A stretch of DNA of 64,000 nucleotides from Akanthomyces muscarius (Eukaryota; Ascomycota; Sordariomycetes; Hypocreales; Cordycipitaceae). The DNA is taken from positions 3,100,001 through 3,164,000 of the forward strand of contig NC_079246.1 in the NCBI RefSeq assembly GCF_028009165.1, given 5' to 3'. The notes below the pieces were generated by a model. The model was given only the letters and a program-made list of their open reading frames with translations. It made no database searches and was not told the origin of the DNA. Shown one piece after another: positions 1 to 10,859 of the stretch; position 1 is the stretch's first letter; every line of letters begins with the position of its first letter. The position numbers and the translations under genes are program-made.

Positions 1-1649
1 CGGCCCGCGCGCCCCAGACGCGCCGCGACGCTGCTTCATCTGCCTGACCGACGAGGATCCCTCGGATCCGCCCAGCAGCTGGGTCGACCCCTGCCCGTGC
101 ACGCTCGAGGCGCACCAAGACTGCATGCTATCGTGGGTCACGGATTGTGAGCGCTCTAATCGCCCACTTAAATGCCCTGTGTGCAAGTCGACGATCGAGA
201 TGGAAGGGCCCTGGGACCCTATCGTCAAGCTGTCTGATGTGGTCGCCAAGCGCTTCACCAAGACGAGCCCCCTTATGCTCTTTACGGCCTTGTCTATGGG
301 CGCCCAGTTTAGCTTGCAAATGTACGGTGCTATGGCCCTATGGACGTTTTCTGGCAAGGACGCCATGATGCGCTTCGTTATGGGCCCGGAGATGATGATT
401 GACGGCCGGCGCACGGCGTTGGGCACGGCGCCGCTGGCTTTTGCCCGCGAACGCATCACTAACGCACTCGTTTTGATGAATGTTGCCCCGGCCCTACTTG
501 TGGGACACATCTTTCCTGGCTGGAGTAACAAGATTTTCCTACCTACAGCGTCTTTTGTAAGTACTCGTCACGACCTTTTGCTACTTGCTCTAACGACTGC
601 AGTATGGTATTTACCACGTCATGCACGATGAGCAGTTCTTTACCTGGCCGCCGTCGCCGCAGCTCGCCATGGCAGTTTTCCCCTACATCCGCTCCGTCTA
701 CTATAACCTCTATAAGGAGCTTGTTTTGCCCTACGAGACCAGGTTAAACCGTCAGCTACTCGGACTGCCGCCCGTGCAGCCCCGGCCAGAGCCCGCCAAC
801 GACGGCAATGGCAACCAGAACCAAGGCGCTGGTAGAAATGGAGCGCGCAATGCGGCCCAGGCTCAGGGTGGCATCGTCGGCATCCTGCAGACGCTGATTG
901 ACGCGCTCGAGCAGGAAGACGGAGACGACCATGCGCAAATCGAGGAGTTTCAGATCGACCTGCGCGCGGAGGAGCGAGAAGGCGAGGGCGAGGGCGAAGA
1001 CGGTGTTATGCTTGAAGTCATTGTGGAAGAGGTGGAGATGGACGAGGCTGCGCTTGACGCTCTTGACGCGGGAGATGCTCCAGATGCAGAAGCAGCTGCC
1101 GAAGCTCCCGCTGTTGAGGCTGGCGATGGTGAGGCTGATGGAGCCGGGGAAGTCGCTGTCGTCGCTGAAGCTGGTGACATTCCGGCCGATAACATGCCTG
1201 CCCTGGTGGATGAGAATCGTGCCGTGGCTGATGATGCAGCCCCGGCTCCGGTTGTGCCTCCAGCCGCACCCGCCAACCACGAAGCGCCCCCCGCGCCGGC
1301 TCGACGCATGGGTCTCGGCGCCATCCTCTCCGGCGTGTCCAACGCCATCGTGACCGCCCTCATCCTGCCCGGCGTCTCATTTGCCGCCGGCGAGGCCCTT
1401 CGTCTCGTCCTGCCCAAGGAATGGACCGCCGCGCCGCTCCGCAACCCATGGACACGCTTCAACTCTGGCGGCGGCGCTGGTGGCCGTCCTGGTCTCTTCC
1501 AGCAGCAATGGGGCCGCAGCTTGGTCGGCGGCTGCCTCTTCATCGTGCTGCGAGATATTCTTCGCGTCTACACCAAGACGCGCAAAGTGGCGGCGCTGTC
1601 GAACCGCCGGGTCAAGAACGTGGATCGACCCAGACGCCTGAGGAAGTAA
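1..1649 (+). CDS. RING-CH (MARCH-type) membrane E3 ubiquitin ligase, 5' partial
   Basis: Exons <2-556 and 603-1649; the 46-nt intron starts GTAAGT and keeps phase 0. The gene enters from the left edge, so the true start is not visible. The first visible residues carry a C4HC3 RING-CH finger (CFIC, CPC, H-x2-C, CPVC), the E2-binding fold of MARCH/Ssm4-type ubiquitin ligases. Hydrophobic stretches follow (residues about 75-100 and 150-180 from the edge, and two near the C-terminus), so the protein is probably integral to an internal membrane. Between them lies a long acidic, Ala/Glu/Asp-rich low-complexity stretch (nt about 900-1250). The family is clear from the finger. Substrate and compartment cannot be told from sequence. 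Confidence 0.85.
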
Positions 1650-2069
1650 GGGAATCAACCTAGAAGACTACAGAAGGAAGGGGGTTTATCATTTTTACTG
1701 TACAAAAATGCATAGTTTTGGAGTCTTTCGGTGTTTTTAGCTGCCAGAAATCACCTAATTTTCCAATTAATTCTTGTTCAATCGTGTGAACATGTGTCCT
1801 TGACTTAATTACAAGGACGGTGACGGCCGTATCGCCACCCAGGCACACCACGTACCTTACGTAGCGCACAGCTAGCTAGACCCTTTTCACCGCGGGGTGT
1901 CGGCAGAAAACCAGCCCAGCCCGCGCCCACCTTTTTCCCTCGGGCGACCTGTTCCCGCACCCCATCACCGCCGCTCAACGGCATCTCGCTCTCGTCTTTT
2001 TCCTCTTCTTCGTCCTTTTACCCTTTCCTCCTCCTCGTCTCCCCGTAGTTCCAACTACAAGCCTCCAAA
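1650..2069. other. Intergenic region upstream of sgt2
   Basis: No gene seen. The last part (about 2000-2045) is a pyrimidine-rich tract just ahead of the next start codon, as is common in promoters and 5' leaders of highly expressed fungal genes. Confidence 0.5.
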
Positions 2070-3401
2070 ATGGTAATACCCCCCCTTTCTACGAATTCAC
2101 CCGACAGTCCCTGCTCCGTCGAAAGCTACCCCGCCATTCGAAAAATTACGACACCGCCTCGACCCCCGAAGCCGGGGGGGTTCACCTCGCGAGAATGATC
2201 ATCTGCGCATGCTGACACACCGTTTCCCAGGCCACTCCCACGTCCAAGCAAAAGCTCGCGCTCGCCATCTGCGAGTTCCTCTCCACCTCGGCCGCCGACG
2301 GCACCCTGACCGCCGACGACAAGGACTCCATCGACGTGGCCGTCAACTGCATCGCCGAGTCCTTCAAGGTCGACCCCACGGACAAGGCGGCCGTCGCCTC
2401 GGCCATTGGCGCGCAGAACCTGCTGCAGATCTACTCCGTCTACGAGGTCGCCAAGTCGCGCAACAACCCTGCCGGCGCCGCTGCCGCTGCCACGGCCACC
2501 GCGGGTGCTGCCGCCGCCACCACGGCCGCCGCCGCCGCCGAGCCCGTGTCTGAGGACAAGAAGCGCGAGGCCGACGGCCTCAAGAGCCAGGGCAACGCCG
2601 CCATGGCCCAAAAGGACTACGCCACCGCCATCGACCTCTACACGCAGGCCCTCGCCCTGCACCCCGGCAACGCCGTCTTCCTCAGCAACCGCGCCGCCGC
2701 GCACTCGGCCGCCAAGGACCACGCGAGCGCCAAGGTCGACGCCGAGGCCGCCGTCGCCATCGACCCCGCATACACAAAGGCCTGGTCGCGCCTCGGCCTC
2801 GCGCGCTTCGCCCTCGGCGACGCCAAGGGCGCCATGGAGGCCTACGGCAAGGGCATCGAGTACGAGGGCAACGGCGGCTCCGACGCCATGAAAAAGGGCT
2901 ACGAGACGGCCAAGCGCCGCGTCGAGGAGTCTGGTGGCGACGCCAACGAGGATGACGTCGCGGCTCGCGGTGCGCCCGGTGCCGGCGCCGGTGGCATGCC
3001 CGACTTTGCCAGCCTGGCCAGCATGTTTGGCGGCGGCGGCGGCGCGGGCGGTGCTGGTGGTGCCGGTGGTGCGGGCGGCGGCATGCCCGATCTCAGCTCC
3101 ATCATGAGCAACCCCATGTTTGCCAGCATGGCCCAGAACATCATGAGCAACCCCGACATGATGAGCAACCTCATGAGCAACCCGCGCATCCGCGACATGG
3201 CCAACCAGTTTGGCGCCGGTGGTGGCGGCGGCATGCCCGACCTCAACAGCCTCATGAGCGATCCCAACATTGCCGAAATGTAAGCACTCTACTCCCATCA
3301 TCATATCTTACAATACTAACATGAGCAGGGCCCGCAACATGATGGGCGGCGGTGGTGCTCCTCCTCCTGGTGGCGCTGGCGGTGCTGGCTCTGGACCTTG
3401 A
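2070..3401 (+). CDS. sgt2: Small glutamine-rich TPR co-chaperone Sgt2
   Basis: Exons 2070-2072, 2231-3279 and 3329-3401. The first exon is only the ATG, split from the rest by a 158-nt intron; an exon holding just the start codon is a familiar layout in fungi. The product starts with an SGTA-like N-terminal dimerisation domain (about residues 1-70), then an Ala-rich linker, three TPR repeats (about 110-230), and a Gly/Met/Asn/Pro-rich C-terminus with repeated SNPxF/MxN and GGMPD motifs. Sgt2 hands tail-anchored membrane proteins from the ribosome to the Get pathway and binds Hsp70/Hsp90 through its TPRs; it is cytosolic. The last intron (3280-3328) splits the Met codon of a conserved MARNMMGG-like tail. 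Domain order matches the family over its full length. Confidence 0.92.
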
Positions 3402-3731
3402 TAGAACTAGAATGATTCAATGATAAACTTAGTTGCATTCGTACATCTCTAAATTCTGAAGCGAATGATGCATTATTACTATACATGTCTTCCAGTGATG
3501 CATCCACTCGCATCGGCAACTCATCTACCATGCTTTACAAGTAAATAATACAATATTATACCACCATTACCGCCGTGATACAAATGCATATTGAAATCTC
3601 AATGAATGCTCAAACTAACATTCCCGATGCATATCATGCTGTAAATGCTAAAAGTGCCACTCCATGCCAATGAATGCGTTTAAATAATACAATGGAGCAG
3701 CTCGATGCTATATGTGTACGCGAGCAAATGT
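3402..3731. other. Intergenic region between convergent genes
   Basis: AT-rich 3' flank between sgt2 and the minus-strand ABC transporter or its possible extension. It probably holds both 3' UTRs. No other structure seen. Confidence 0.4.
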
Positions 3732-4262
3732 TCAATTTGTTCCGTTGGTAGACGATGGTGTTCGTAGACTGCCAGATGGCCATCGACCGCGACGTCCACG
3801 GAGCCATCCGCGTCCGCGACGAGTGCCACGGCTCCTGGAGAGCGTTCCCGTGGCCTTGCCGTCTCCGATATGTGCTGGCGGCTCGTTTTCGTCATTTTTA
3901 TGTTCTGCTTGCTCGTCCTCTGTCTTTGACTCTGTGTCTTCCTTTACTTTGGGCAAAGCACTAGACGGGGCTCGGCTGGGAGTTTCCACATTGGGGGCTG
4001 TCTTTGGCTTGGGAATGGATGTGCGGTTTGCATGAGGGGCAGACACCCTGCGCCGCTAGTCAAGTTAGTTTTGCGATTTTGAAAAGTTGGACCGTAATTA
4101 ACATACATTGGATACTGTGGGTTCGAACGGGATAGACTTGGACAGCTCAAGATCCCCGTACGGTGGATCACTCTTTGACTGGATGCGTCGCGAATAGCGA
4201 GGGTGCTTGTACTGCACGTCGGGCATCTTCCCAACCGAGTCTGTTGGTTGCTCTGGCAGCTT
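3732..4262 (-). other. Possible C-terminal extension exons of the Hmt1-type transporter
   Basis: Reading on past the transporter's stop (TAG, 4263-4265) in the same frame, the sequence stays open to 4107. It then has a textbook intron (4056-4106, GTATGT ... ACTAAC ... TAG) and stays open to 3732. Continuous coding frame plus a perfect branch site argue that this DNA is transcribed and spliced with the transporter. The stop could be removed by a weak 57-nt intron (4263-4319, GTAATG ... CTTAG, a multiple of three). Alternatively the extension could be a relic, or a separate small gene starting at the ATG at 4219-4221. The encoded tail is basic, polar and disordered, with no domain I recognise. 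Confidence 0.4.
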
Positions 4263-7199
4263 CTAAGCGCTAGAGTTCTTTGACTCGTCTCCAGCCTCGG
4301 CGCTGGGCGTAGGCATTACAAGCTCTGACTGCCCGTCATCCACTCTGGCGGCGGCGGCAACTTCGTCAGCCCAGAGTCGTGCCCTCTCGGCCGACGAGCT
4401 CAGCTTGTCGTGGTCGCTCGTCTTGGCAATAACCCTGGGGGTGACAGTGCGCGGCGTGAACTCAGGAGCGACAGGATTAAGCTTCGAAGCCTTGCTCACA
4501 GCATCGCTGTCGATAGAGGCTCTCGTGAGACGGTCACGCGCAACTCTTGGGGTGGCTTGGACGGCGTCGCTGGAGTCTTGCTCAGACAAGGGCGTCTCGT
4601 CGCCAGTGTCACTACCAGTGCGAGAGACTTGGGTGCTTTCGTGCTCGGAGAACGTCCCCCTCAAGCCTTTTTGCTCATCCAGTGCCTTGGTAATGTTGAC
4701 AGGCGCACCCTTGGGCTGTACAAACACCTGCTTCGACCACAGGTCGGCATATCGTCCGCCGGTGCCAATCAGCTCGTCATGGCTACCACTCTCAATCACT
4801 TCACCGTGCTCAATGACAACAATGCGGTCGGCGTTCATGATGGTCGAAAGACGGTGGGCAACAATAAAGGTGGTGCGGCCTTGACAGAGACGCTTAAAGG
4901 AAAGCTGAATTTGCTGCTCCGTGTCGGTATCAACCGCACTGGTTGCCTCGTCTAGCAGCACAATATCAGGCTTACGTAGAATGGCACGAGCAATGGCCAC
5001 GCGCTGAAGCTCTCCTCCAGACAACTTGACACCACGCTCTCCAACACGGGTCTGGTATCCATTGGTAAAACCCACAATCTTATCGTGAATGCAAGCAGCT
5101 CTGCAAGCGTCGTAAACCTCTTCATCAGTGGCAGTGATTCTGCCATATCGAACATTGTTAATGATGGTGTCGTCAAACAGAATTGGGTTCTGGGGAACAA
5201 TGCCGATGCGGTCGCGGAGACTATACAAGTCAACATCGCGAATGTCTTGTCCGTCGATGCGAATCGCGCCGCCAGTTACGTCGTAGAAACGGTCAAGTAA
5301 GCGGAGCAAAGTCGATTTGCCAGCTCCAGTGGCACCAACAAACGCCACAGTCTGGCCACCGGGAATGTCCAAGCTGACATCCTTGATGACGCCTTTCTGC
5401 TCGTCATAGCTGAAGCAAACCTTGTCAAACTCGACTCTACCGGATACAAACTTGAGGGGGCGGGCATTTCTCTTGTTCTCAACGCTGGGGTTAGTCTTCA
5501 TAATGTCGAGAAGACGCTCAGCATCAATAAAGTCGTCGCTCATGCTCTTGCCCAGCTTGGCAAAGAACTGCAGTGGTGAGGTCAACTGAGCCCAGTACAT
5601 GAGTAACATGGCAAATTGACCAGAGGTGGCTTGACCATTCTGGATGCGGTAGACGGCGAGAAAGGCAGAGGCCAAGAGTCCAGAGGAGAGCACAATGGTC
5701 TGAAAGGCGGTTGAGATGTGCCAGCTCAACACGTACTGCTGCTCCCTAAGCCAGCGGTTTGCCACGGCATTAGCGTGCCGATTATCCTCGTAGCCGATTT
5801 GATTGAATGCAGAAACGGTTTGCCAGCCCAAGAGTCCAGAGTGGCGGACGTAGTGCTCCTGGTACAGGGCATTGACTCTGTTTCGGTTGACAGTCTTGGA
5901 CCTGGCGACAAGACGGCTGGCGCAATGGAGGAAAATGGTGGCTGTGGCCATGGTGATGAGCCCTTCATAGGGTCCAAACGTGACGGAGAGGTAGACGACA
6001 GCCACCATCATATCGACCAACATGGGGGTAGCCTGGAGAAAGATGCTCTCGACAGCATTGGACACGGCGCTGCCACCATGGATGGCCATGAGCATGTCTG
6101 AAGAGCTCTTGGAATCATGAAAGTCGGCAGACAGATGCATCATATGCGAATAGGCGGCACGAGTAAGCGCGTCGTGAGAAAAGTACTTGACGGGAATCCA
6201 AAGCCACTGCCGAAGGAGCTCAATACCGCATTCGGATGAGGCCAAACGCAGCACAGCATATGTCAAGACGGCGATCCAAGGGCTAACAGTGTTGGTGCCG
6301 CTGAGACTGTCCATGATAATGCCGGTTTGACGGGGGATGAGCAGATGAAGTGCGTTGGACGCAAAGAGGCAGAGGACAACGGCAAAAGCTCGCATCTGTA
6401 GTGCCTTGTGTCCGACCGGCCACACGTACGGGAATAAAATCTAACAAGTTAGCATGTGCAAAATGTAATAAACAGCAGAGCATCTCACCATGAATCCTTT
6501 TACGTATTGAAACCAGTTGCCGTTCTGCTTAAGGCGCTTCTCCATGACCTCGCGAGCCTCACGGCGTCTTCTTTCCCAGTTGTACTCGGCCTCATTTTCG
6601 TTTTGCGTTCCGTAGCCATTAGGCTGATTGTCTTTGGGCAAAAGAGACTCGGTCTCGGGGCTTGGGTCTGGAGCAGTCCACCAGCCCAGAAGAGCGGCGG
6701 AACCCAACCCAGCGAGCACCGTGCAACGCAAGACGCTCAAGATAAAGTCAGACAGCAGAAAGGCTCCAGAAAGCTTGGTAGTACCCGAAACCGTTGACCA
6801 AACGGTAATGACGACTTCAAAGACAAACGACAAGGCAACGGAGCCCCAAAGCGGGATAGGCGAGGGATGCTCAGAGTCAACAATGCGACTCAGCTGGATG
6901 CCAAACACGAGAAAGCACGACATACGACCAATGATGACATGTTCGTCAACTGTCCAAGCATGGATCAGGATGGCATGGGTGCAGAGCAGGGCCAGCTGAG
7001 CGGCATAGGTAGCTAGAAACAGAGCGTATGAGACGACGATGAAGGCTTTGCTGGGTCTTAGAGGCCTGCTATCCTCATTCAAGTCCTGCAGGGTGCAGGT
7101 GACGACGACGGAGGCAACGGCGGAAAAGACGAAGACGGTGGTCGGATAGAGGTAGCAGAGGGTGGCAAGAGAGGAGACGGCCGCAATGGAAACGTCCAT
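4263..7199 (-). CDS. hmt1: Hmt1/ABCB6-type vacuolar half-size ABC transporter
   Basis: Exons 7199-6489 and 6440-4263; the 48-nt intron (6441-6488) keeps phase 0, giving 962 residues up to the first stop. The first exon encodes an N-terminal hydrophobic domain of several membrane helices (TMD0), as in HMT1/ABCB6, ending in a basic linker. The second encodes a six-helix ABC transmembrane domain and one nucleotide-binding domain with Walker A (GATGAGKST, near residue 615), signature LSGGE, Walker B DIVLLDEATSA and the H-loop AHRLST. HMT1 proteins load phytochelatin- or glutathione-bound metals, or related conjugates, into the vacuole; the substrate here is inferred. The C-terminal 150 residues are polar, and the coding frame seems to continue beyond the stop (see 3732-4262). 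Confidence 0.9.
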
Positions 7200-8846
7200 G
7201 ACGGCTGTTGGTTGAGGTTAGAGATGCGTTGAGTTTTGCGAATCAGATTATGACGACGGAAGCAGTTCAACTTGAGCTATCGACAGAACAGACCAGTGTC
7301 GAAGACGTCAAGCATCGATGAAGATGGGCGGTTAGACCCTGCCGTCGATTGAGCGGTTGGTGTCGAGCAGAGAGTGAGTCAAGCGAGCGACGGATTTGCT
7401 GGCGGGTAGCGACAGGCATCCAAGCAGGCAAGAGCAATCAAAGCGTGCCGTGAGAGACGGCCCCTGCCAGCTGCAGCACCGGGCCAATGTTGGTCGCGGC
7501 CGAGCGGTGATGGGCAGGCAATGTGTCTCGTAGCGGGCGTGCTTGTGTAGTGGAATGCGACGTGTGACAATGCAGAGATCTGATGCTTGCCACGGCACGG
7601 CGGGCGTCTGTTTGTGGTGTGATGAGGTGAGGCAGTCCAGTCGTTTGTCGGGAGACTTTGCCACTGGTCGTTAGTGCCCCGGGATATCAAGGTGCATGAG
7701 GTACGCTGCAGCAGCATGTACGCTGAGAAGCCGCGGTGAGGAACGTGCAAGGACGGAGGGGATGTCAGACGGCCAGAGTGAGGGACCCGAGGGTGTACAA
7801 GCGTCAATGCAGAGACATGGTGACGAGGATGCGAGATTGCAGATGGAATTGGAGGGATGGAGGCGATGGGAGAGGTTGCGAGTCGTGACCATGCGGCCTG
7901 GGATCTGGCGCACTAGCAGGCTCTGACCGCCTGTTATTAGTTGGCAGTGGAAAGTTGCAGCTCCCGGCTACCTGGCTGTTGGACCGTGAGAAATGGCACA
8001 GAAGTGTGGTTTTTTTTCTTCTTTTCCTTCTTCTTTTCCTTGGGGTTTTTTCTTTTTCCTGTATTGCAGTTATTCTTTCATCGTCATTGAAGTGGTTGAT
8101 CTTACTGCCTGTATTCTCCGTCAGCAGTAGCTGTTTGTTCTGCCCAATACGCCCCATGCTACTCTGCGCGCCCAACAACTCCAGACAGGCACCGCCATTG
8201 GCTTCATCTCTATTTGTAAATACTACCTATTGGCGGTGACTCCATACCCGGCTCCCCGGACCGCGGTGGGCTGCACTCCAGGAGCATCTAGATGCCGAGG
8301 ACCCTCCCGACAGTCACCCGACCTGCAGGCCTGCTACATGTTAAGTGGCGAGTGGGTGCAATTAGCTCGTGGCTGCATCGCGGGCAATAATTGACTGTAG
8401 GCTGCGTAGCTGTAGAAACCCATCATGTTCATGTTTGCTCTCTCGAGACCTGGCCAGCTGCGTAGTTGCTGTGCAGTGCTCTTCTGCGACAGATCGGCGG
8501 AAGCGATTACGGAGGAACCCAGTGGCATTGCTAAAAGTGTACTGGTCTTGAAGTCGAATAATTTCCTGGTAAAGATACCCTCGTCATTGAATTGATTTTG
8601 CTTGATTTTATCTATTCGTTTCAGTATTCCACAGTCTTGCTGCGTGAATTGTCGCTCTGCAGTCAATACAGCCGTCTCAGCCAGCTTGCATAAGCGATCT
8701 GACATCACCGGCCGGCCCGGCTTCAAATTCCAGCATCTTCCACCTCGACGCAACACCTCTGCGACAACGCAGCACGCGCTCTATCCTTCCGCTCCATCAA
8801 AGGCAAAACAAAGCCGCAACACCGCATCGACAATAGCATATACGCA
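7200..8846. other. Long divergent intergenic region (hmt1 / dap1)
   Basis: About 1.6 kb with no convincing gene; short open frames here lack codon structure and homology I recognise. It should hold the promoters and leaders of both flanking genes. A strong T/C tract lies at about 8009-8063. Confidence 0.45.
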
Positions 8847-9416
8847 ATGGACTACGTCGAGCAACGCATGACCGAGGAGGCGGCCAAGGCGCCAGCCAGG
8901 TACGCACCGTCCAGCGCCCCCTCGCTTCTACCCGCATCTAACTTCTCTAGCGACTCCCTCTTCACCCCCCTCAACGTCATCCTCGTCTCCGCCGTCGTCT
9001 ACGTCGTCTACACGCTCTTCCGCGCACCCGCCAAGCACGAAATCCCCAAGCCCCCGTCGCCCGTTGTCTTCCGCACCTACACCCCGCGCACCCTGTTGCC
9101 ATTTAACGGCGAGAACGGCAGCCCCGTCTTCATGGCCGTCCGCGGCCGTGTCTTTGACGTCTCGACCGGCCGCAACTTCTACGGCCCCGGCGGCCCCTAT
9201 GCTAACTTTGCCGGTCGCGACGCCAGCCGTGGCCTTGCCAGCCACAGCTTCGACGAGGACATGCTGACCAAGGACCTCGACGGCCCGCTCGACCCGCTCG
9301 AGGACCTCGACGCCGAGCAGATTGAGGCTGTCGAGGGCTGGGAGGCGCGCTTTACCGAAAAGTACGAGGTCGTCGGCCGTCTTGTGTCTGTGGCAGACTT
9401 TGAGACGCAGAAGTGA
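8847..9416 (+). CDS. dap1: Dap1-like membrane-associated haem-binding protein (MAPR family)
   Basis: A cytochrome-b5-like haem/steroid-binding domain (about residues 70-165) follows a single N-terminal membrane helix. This is the layout of yeast Dap1 and mammalian PGRMC1, which sit in the ER and support cytochrome P450 steps of sterol synthesis. Family features visible are RTYTPRTLLPFNG, AVRGRVFDVS, the Tyr-rich NFYGPGGPY haem region and GRDASRGLA. The frame is open throughout (189 residues), but 8900-8950 looks like a real 51-nt intron (GTACGC ... CTAAC ... CTAG) that is a multiple of three. Splicing it gives exons 8847-8899 and 8951-9416 (172 residues), with the membrane helix closer to the start, as in homologues. 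I favour the spliced form. Confidence 0.9.
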   Translation: MDYVEQRMTEEAAKAPARYAPSSAPSLLPASNFSSDSLFTPLNVILVSAVVYVVYTLFRAPAKHEIPKPPSPVVFRTYTPRTLLPFNGENGSPVFMAVRGRVFDVSTGRNFYGPGGPYANFAGRDASRGLASHSFDEDMLTKDLDGPLDPLEDLDAEQIEAVEGWEARFTEKYEVVGRLVSVADFETQK

Positions 9417-9493
9417 GACATAAATACAACATGATAGCATAATAAAGAGTTCTATGAATACACAACACCCGCCCAGTGGGCCCGATGGGAGCA

Positions 9494-10169
9494 TTACTGT
9501 TCACCATCGAGCTGCATGCGCATCAGTATCCCAGCCCAGATGCTGCCGTCTTTCTTCTTGAATTCCAGCGACGCAATCGACTTGAAGCCCACATTGTGAT
9601 AGTACCTGTAAAGTTAGCGTCTGTAGGCCAGGATGTACCCAGAGTTACACTTACTGTACCAGCTTTCCGTCGCCGCCGGACCAGCAGTCGACATACACGT
9701 CTCGCGCCCCAATCTCCCTCGTATGCTGCTTGACGTGCTCGATGAGGGCCGCACCGGCTCCTCTGCGTTGATCCTGCGGCACACGCTGGTCTGCTATCAG
9801 CACGTCAATGTAGGAAAAACCGCCCGGCAAGCTTTCTGCCTCGTCCACAGATGCCTTTAGCGCGCCGAGAGATGAGATATGCTGTGAAAAATGCCCCTCC
9901 CGGATGGTGATGAATGCGACGCGAGCCCGAGACCCATGGGCCTCTGCAACAAAGGTACGCATGCGCTCGCCTTGGCCCGTCGTGCGAAAGTGCTCCGACT
10001 GCGCCAGGTCATCGCGGGTCGAGTCCGGGAAGCCGTCCTTGTCGGAGAAGAGCTCGGTGCCCCATTGTCCGGCGTTGCCAGCTTCGATGAGCACCGGGAT
10101 CACGGAGTCAAAGGCGCCAATGATGAAATCGGCGTCTTTCACCGTCGCCGGACGAATACGAAAAGCCAT
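9494..10169 (-). CDS. GNAT-family N-acetyltransferase
   Basis: Exons 10169-9655 and 9605-9494; the 49-nt intron (9606-9654, GTAAGT ... ACAG) splits a Gln codon. The start MAFRIRPATVKDAD is the usual first strand and helix of a GNAT fold. The acetyl-CoA loop is present in degenerate form (QDQRRGAGAALIEHV), followed by DVYVDCW and, in exon 2, YYHNVGFKSI, the conserved tail strand of the fold. The product is a soluble protein of 208 residues with no targeting signal seen. The acceptor substrate cannot be predicted. The next gene on this strand is the uncertain model at 10288-10783. Confidence 0.85.
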
Positions 10170-10287
10170 GATGTTGTGGAAGCGATCTACGTGGCCGTTG
10201 AGGCTGCGCCACCGTTCGCGGCTTACCTAGCGGTGACCACGCAACAACCGCTTGTTGGGCGTGCGTCTTTAGTAATTTATAATGCAT

Positions 10288-10783
10288 TTATTTAGATACG
10301 GCTGCTTCCTGTCTGAGAATTGTGACCCGCTCAATGTCGGTAGATGGGATGGCTTGGCCCGTGTTTTTTTGCTCTACCACGATCCTTGGATTGTAGTCGA
10401 CAGCACTTGAGGCCCGTCTTCGTTGCCCTTTTGCATCAAATGAGCGATAAGCCCCAATTGATACGTCTAAAACTGGATCTGCGCAATCATTGTTGTTTGA
10501 GACGGAGAAGCGACGTAATGGCACCAGCAAACGTGAGTATGCAAGGGCGCATCGAAATAGTGCAGAGGAGACAAACGGCCGCAAATAAACCAGGCAATAA
10601 TGAGGTCTCACAAACATCTCTAAAATCACTGGGAATAAAATCGTTGAAATAAATACCTTGCGTCGCAATTAAGCTGTTGTAGATAATACCTGGTACACGT
10701 GATTGCCTGCGCGTCACCGTCCCACCTACTGCGGTGGAGGCTCCAAACGGGCCAGCCAGCTTCGCAACATCGTCATCCCGCAT
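10288..10783 (-). CDS. Uncertain small two-exon gene, unknown function
   Basis: A model with exons 10783-10690 and 10628-10288 joins two overlapping open frames through a 61-nt intron (GTATTA ... CCCAG) and ends on a natural stop after 144 residues. It starts 76 bp from vps35 on the opposite strand, a sensible divergent layout. The product has a hydrophobic middle and a polar C-terminus. I recognise no family. Either frame alone, or a further intron, is possible, so it may not be a gene. Confidence 0.3.
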
Positions 10784-10859
10784 CTTGACCTCTGCATTGT
10801 CTCAACACGGCAACACTTTCCACTGGCTACTGCAATCCGGTGATTACAACGGGACCGCC

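Noticed and set aside
2126..3304. 392-codon minus-strand frame opposite sgt2
   Set aside because: Mirror frame of the GC-rich sgt2 coding sequence; Gly/Val/Ala-rich with no domain.
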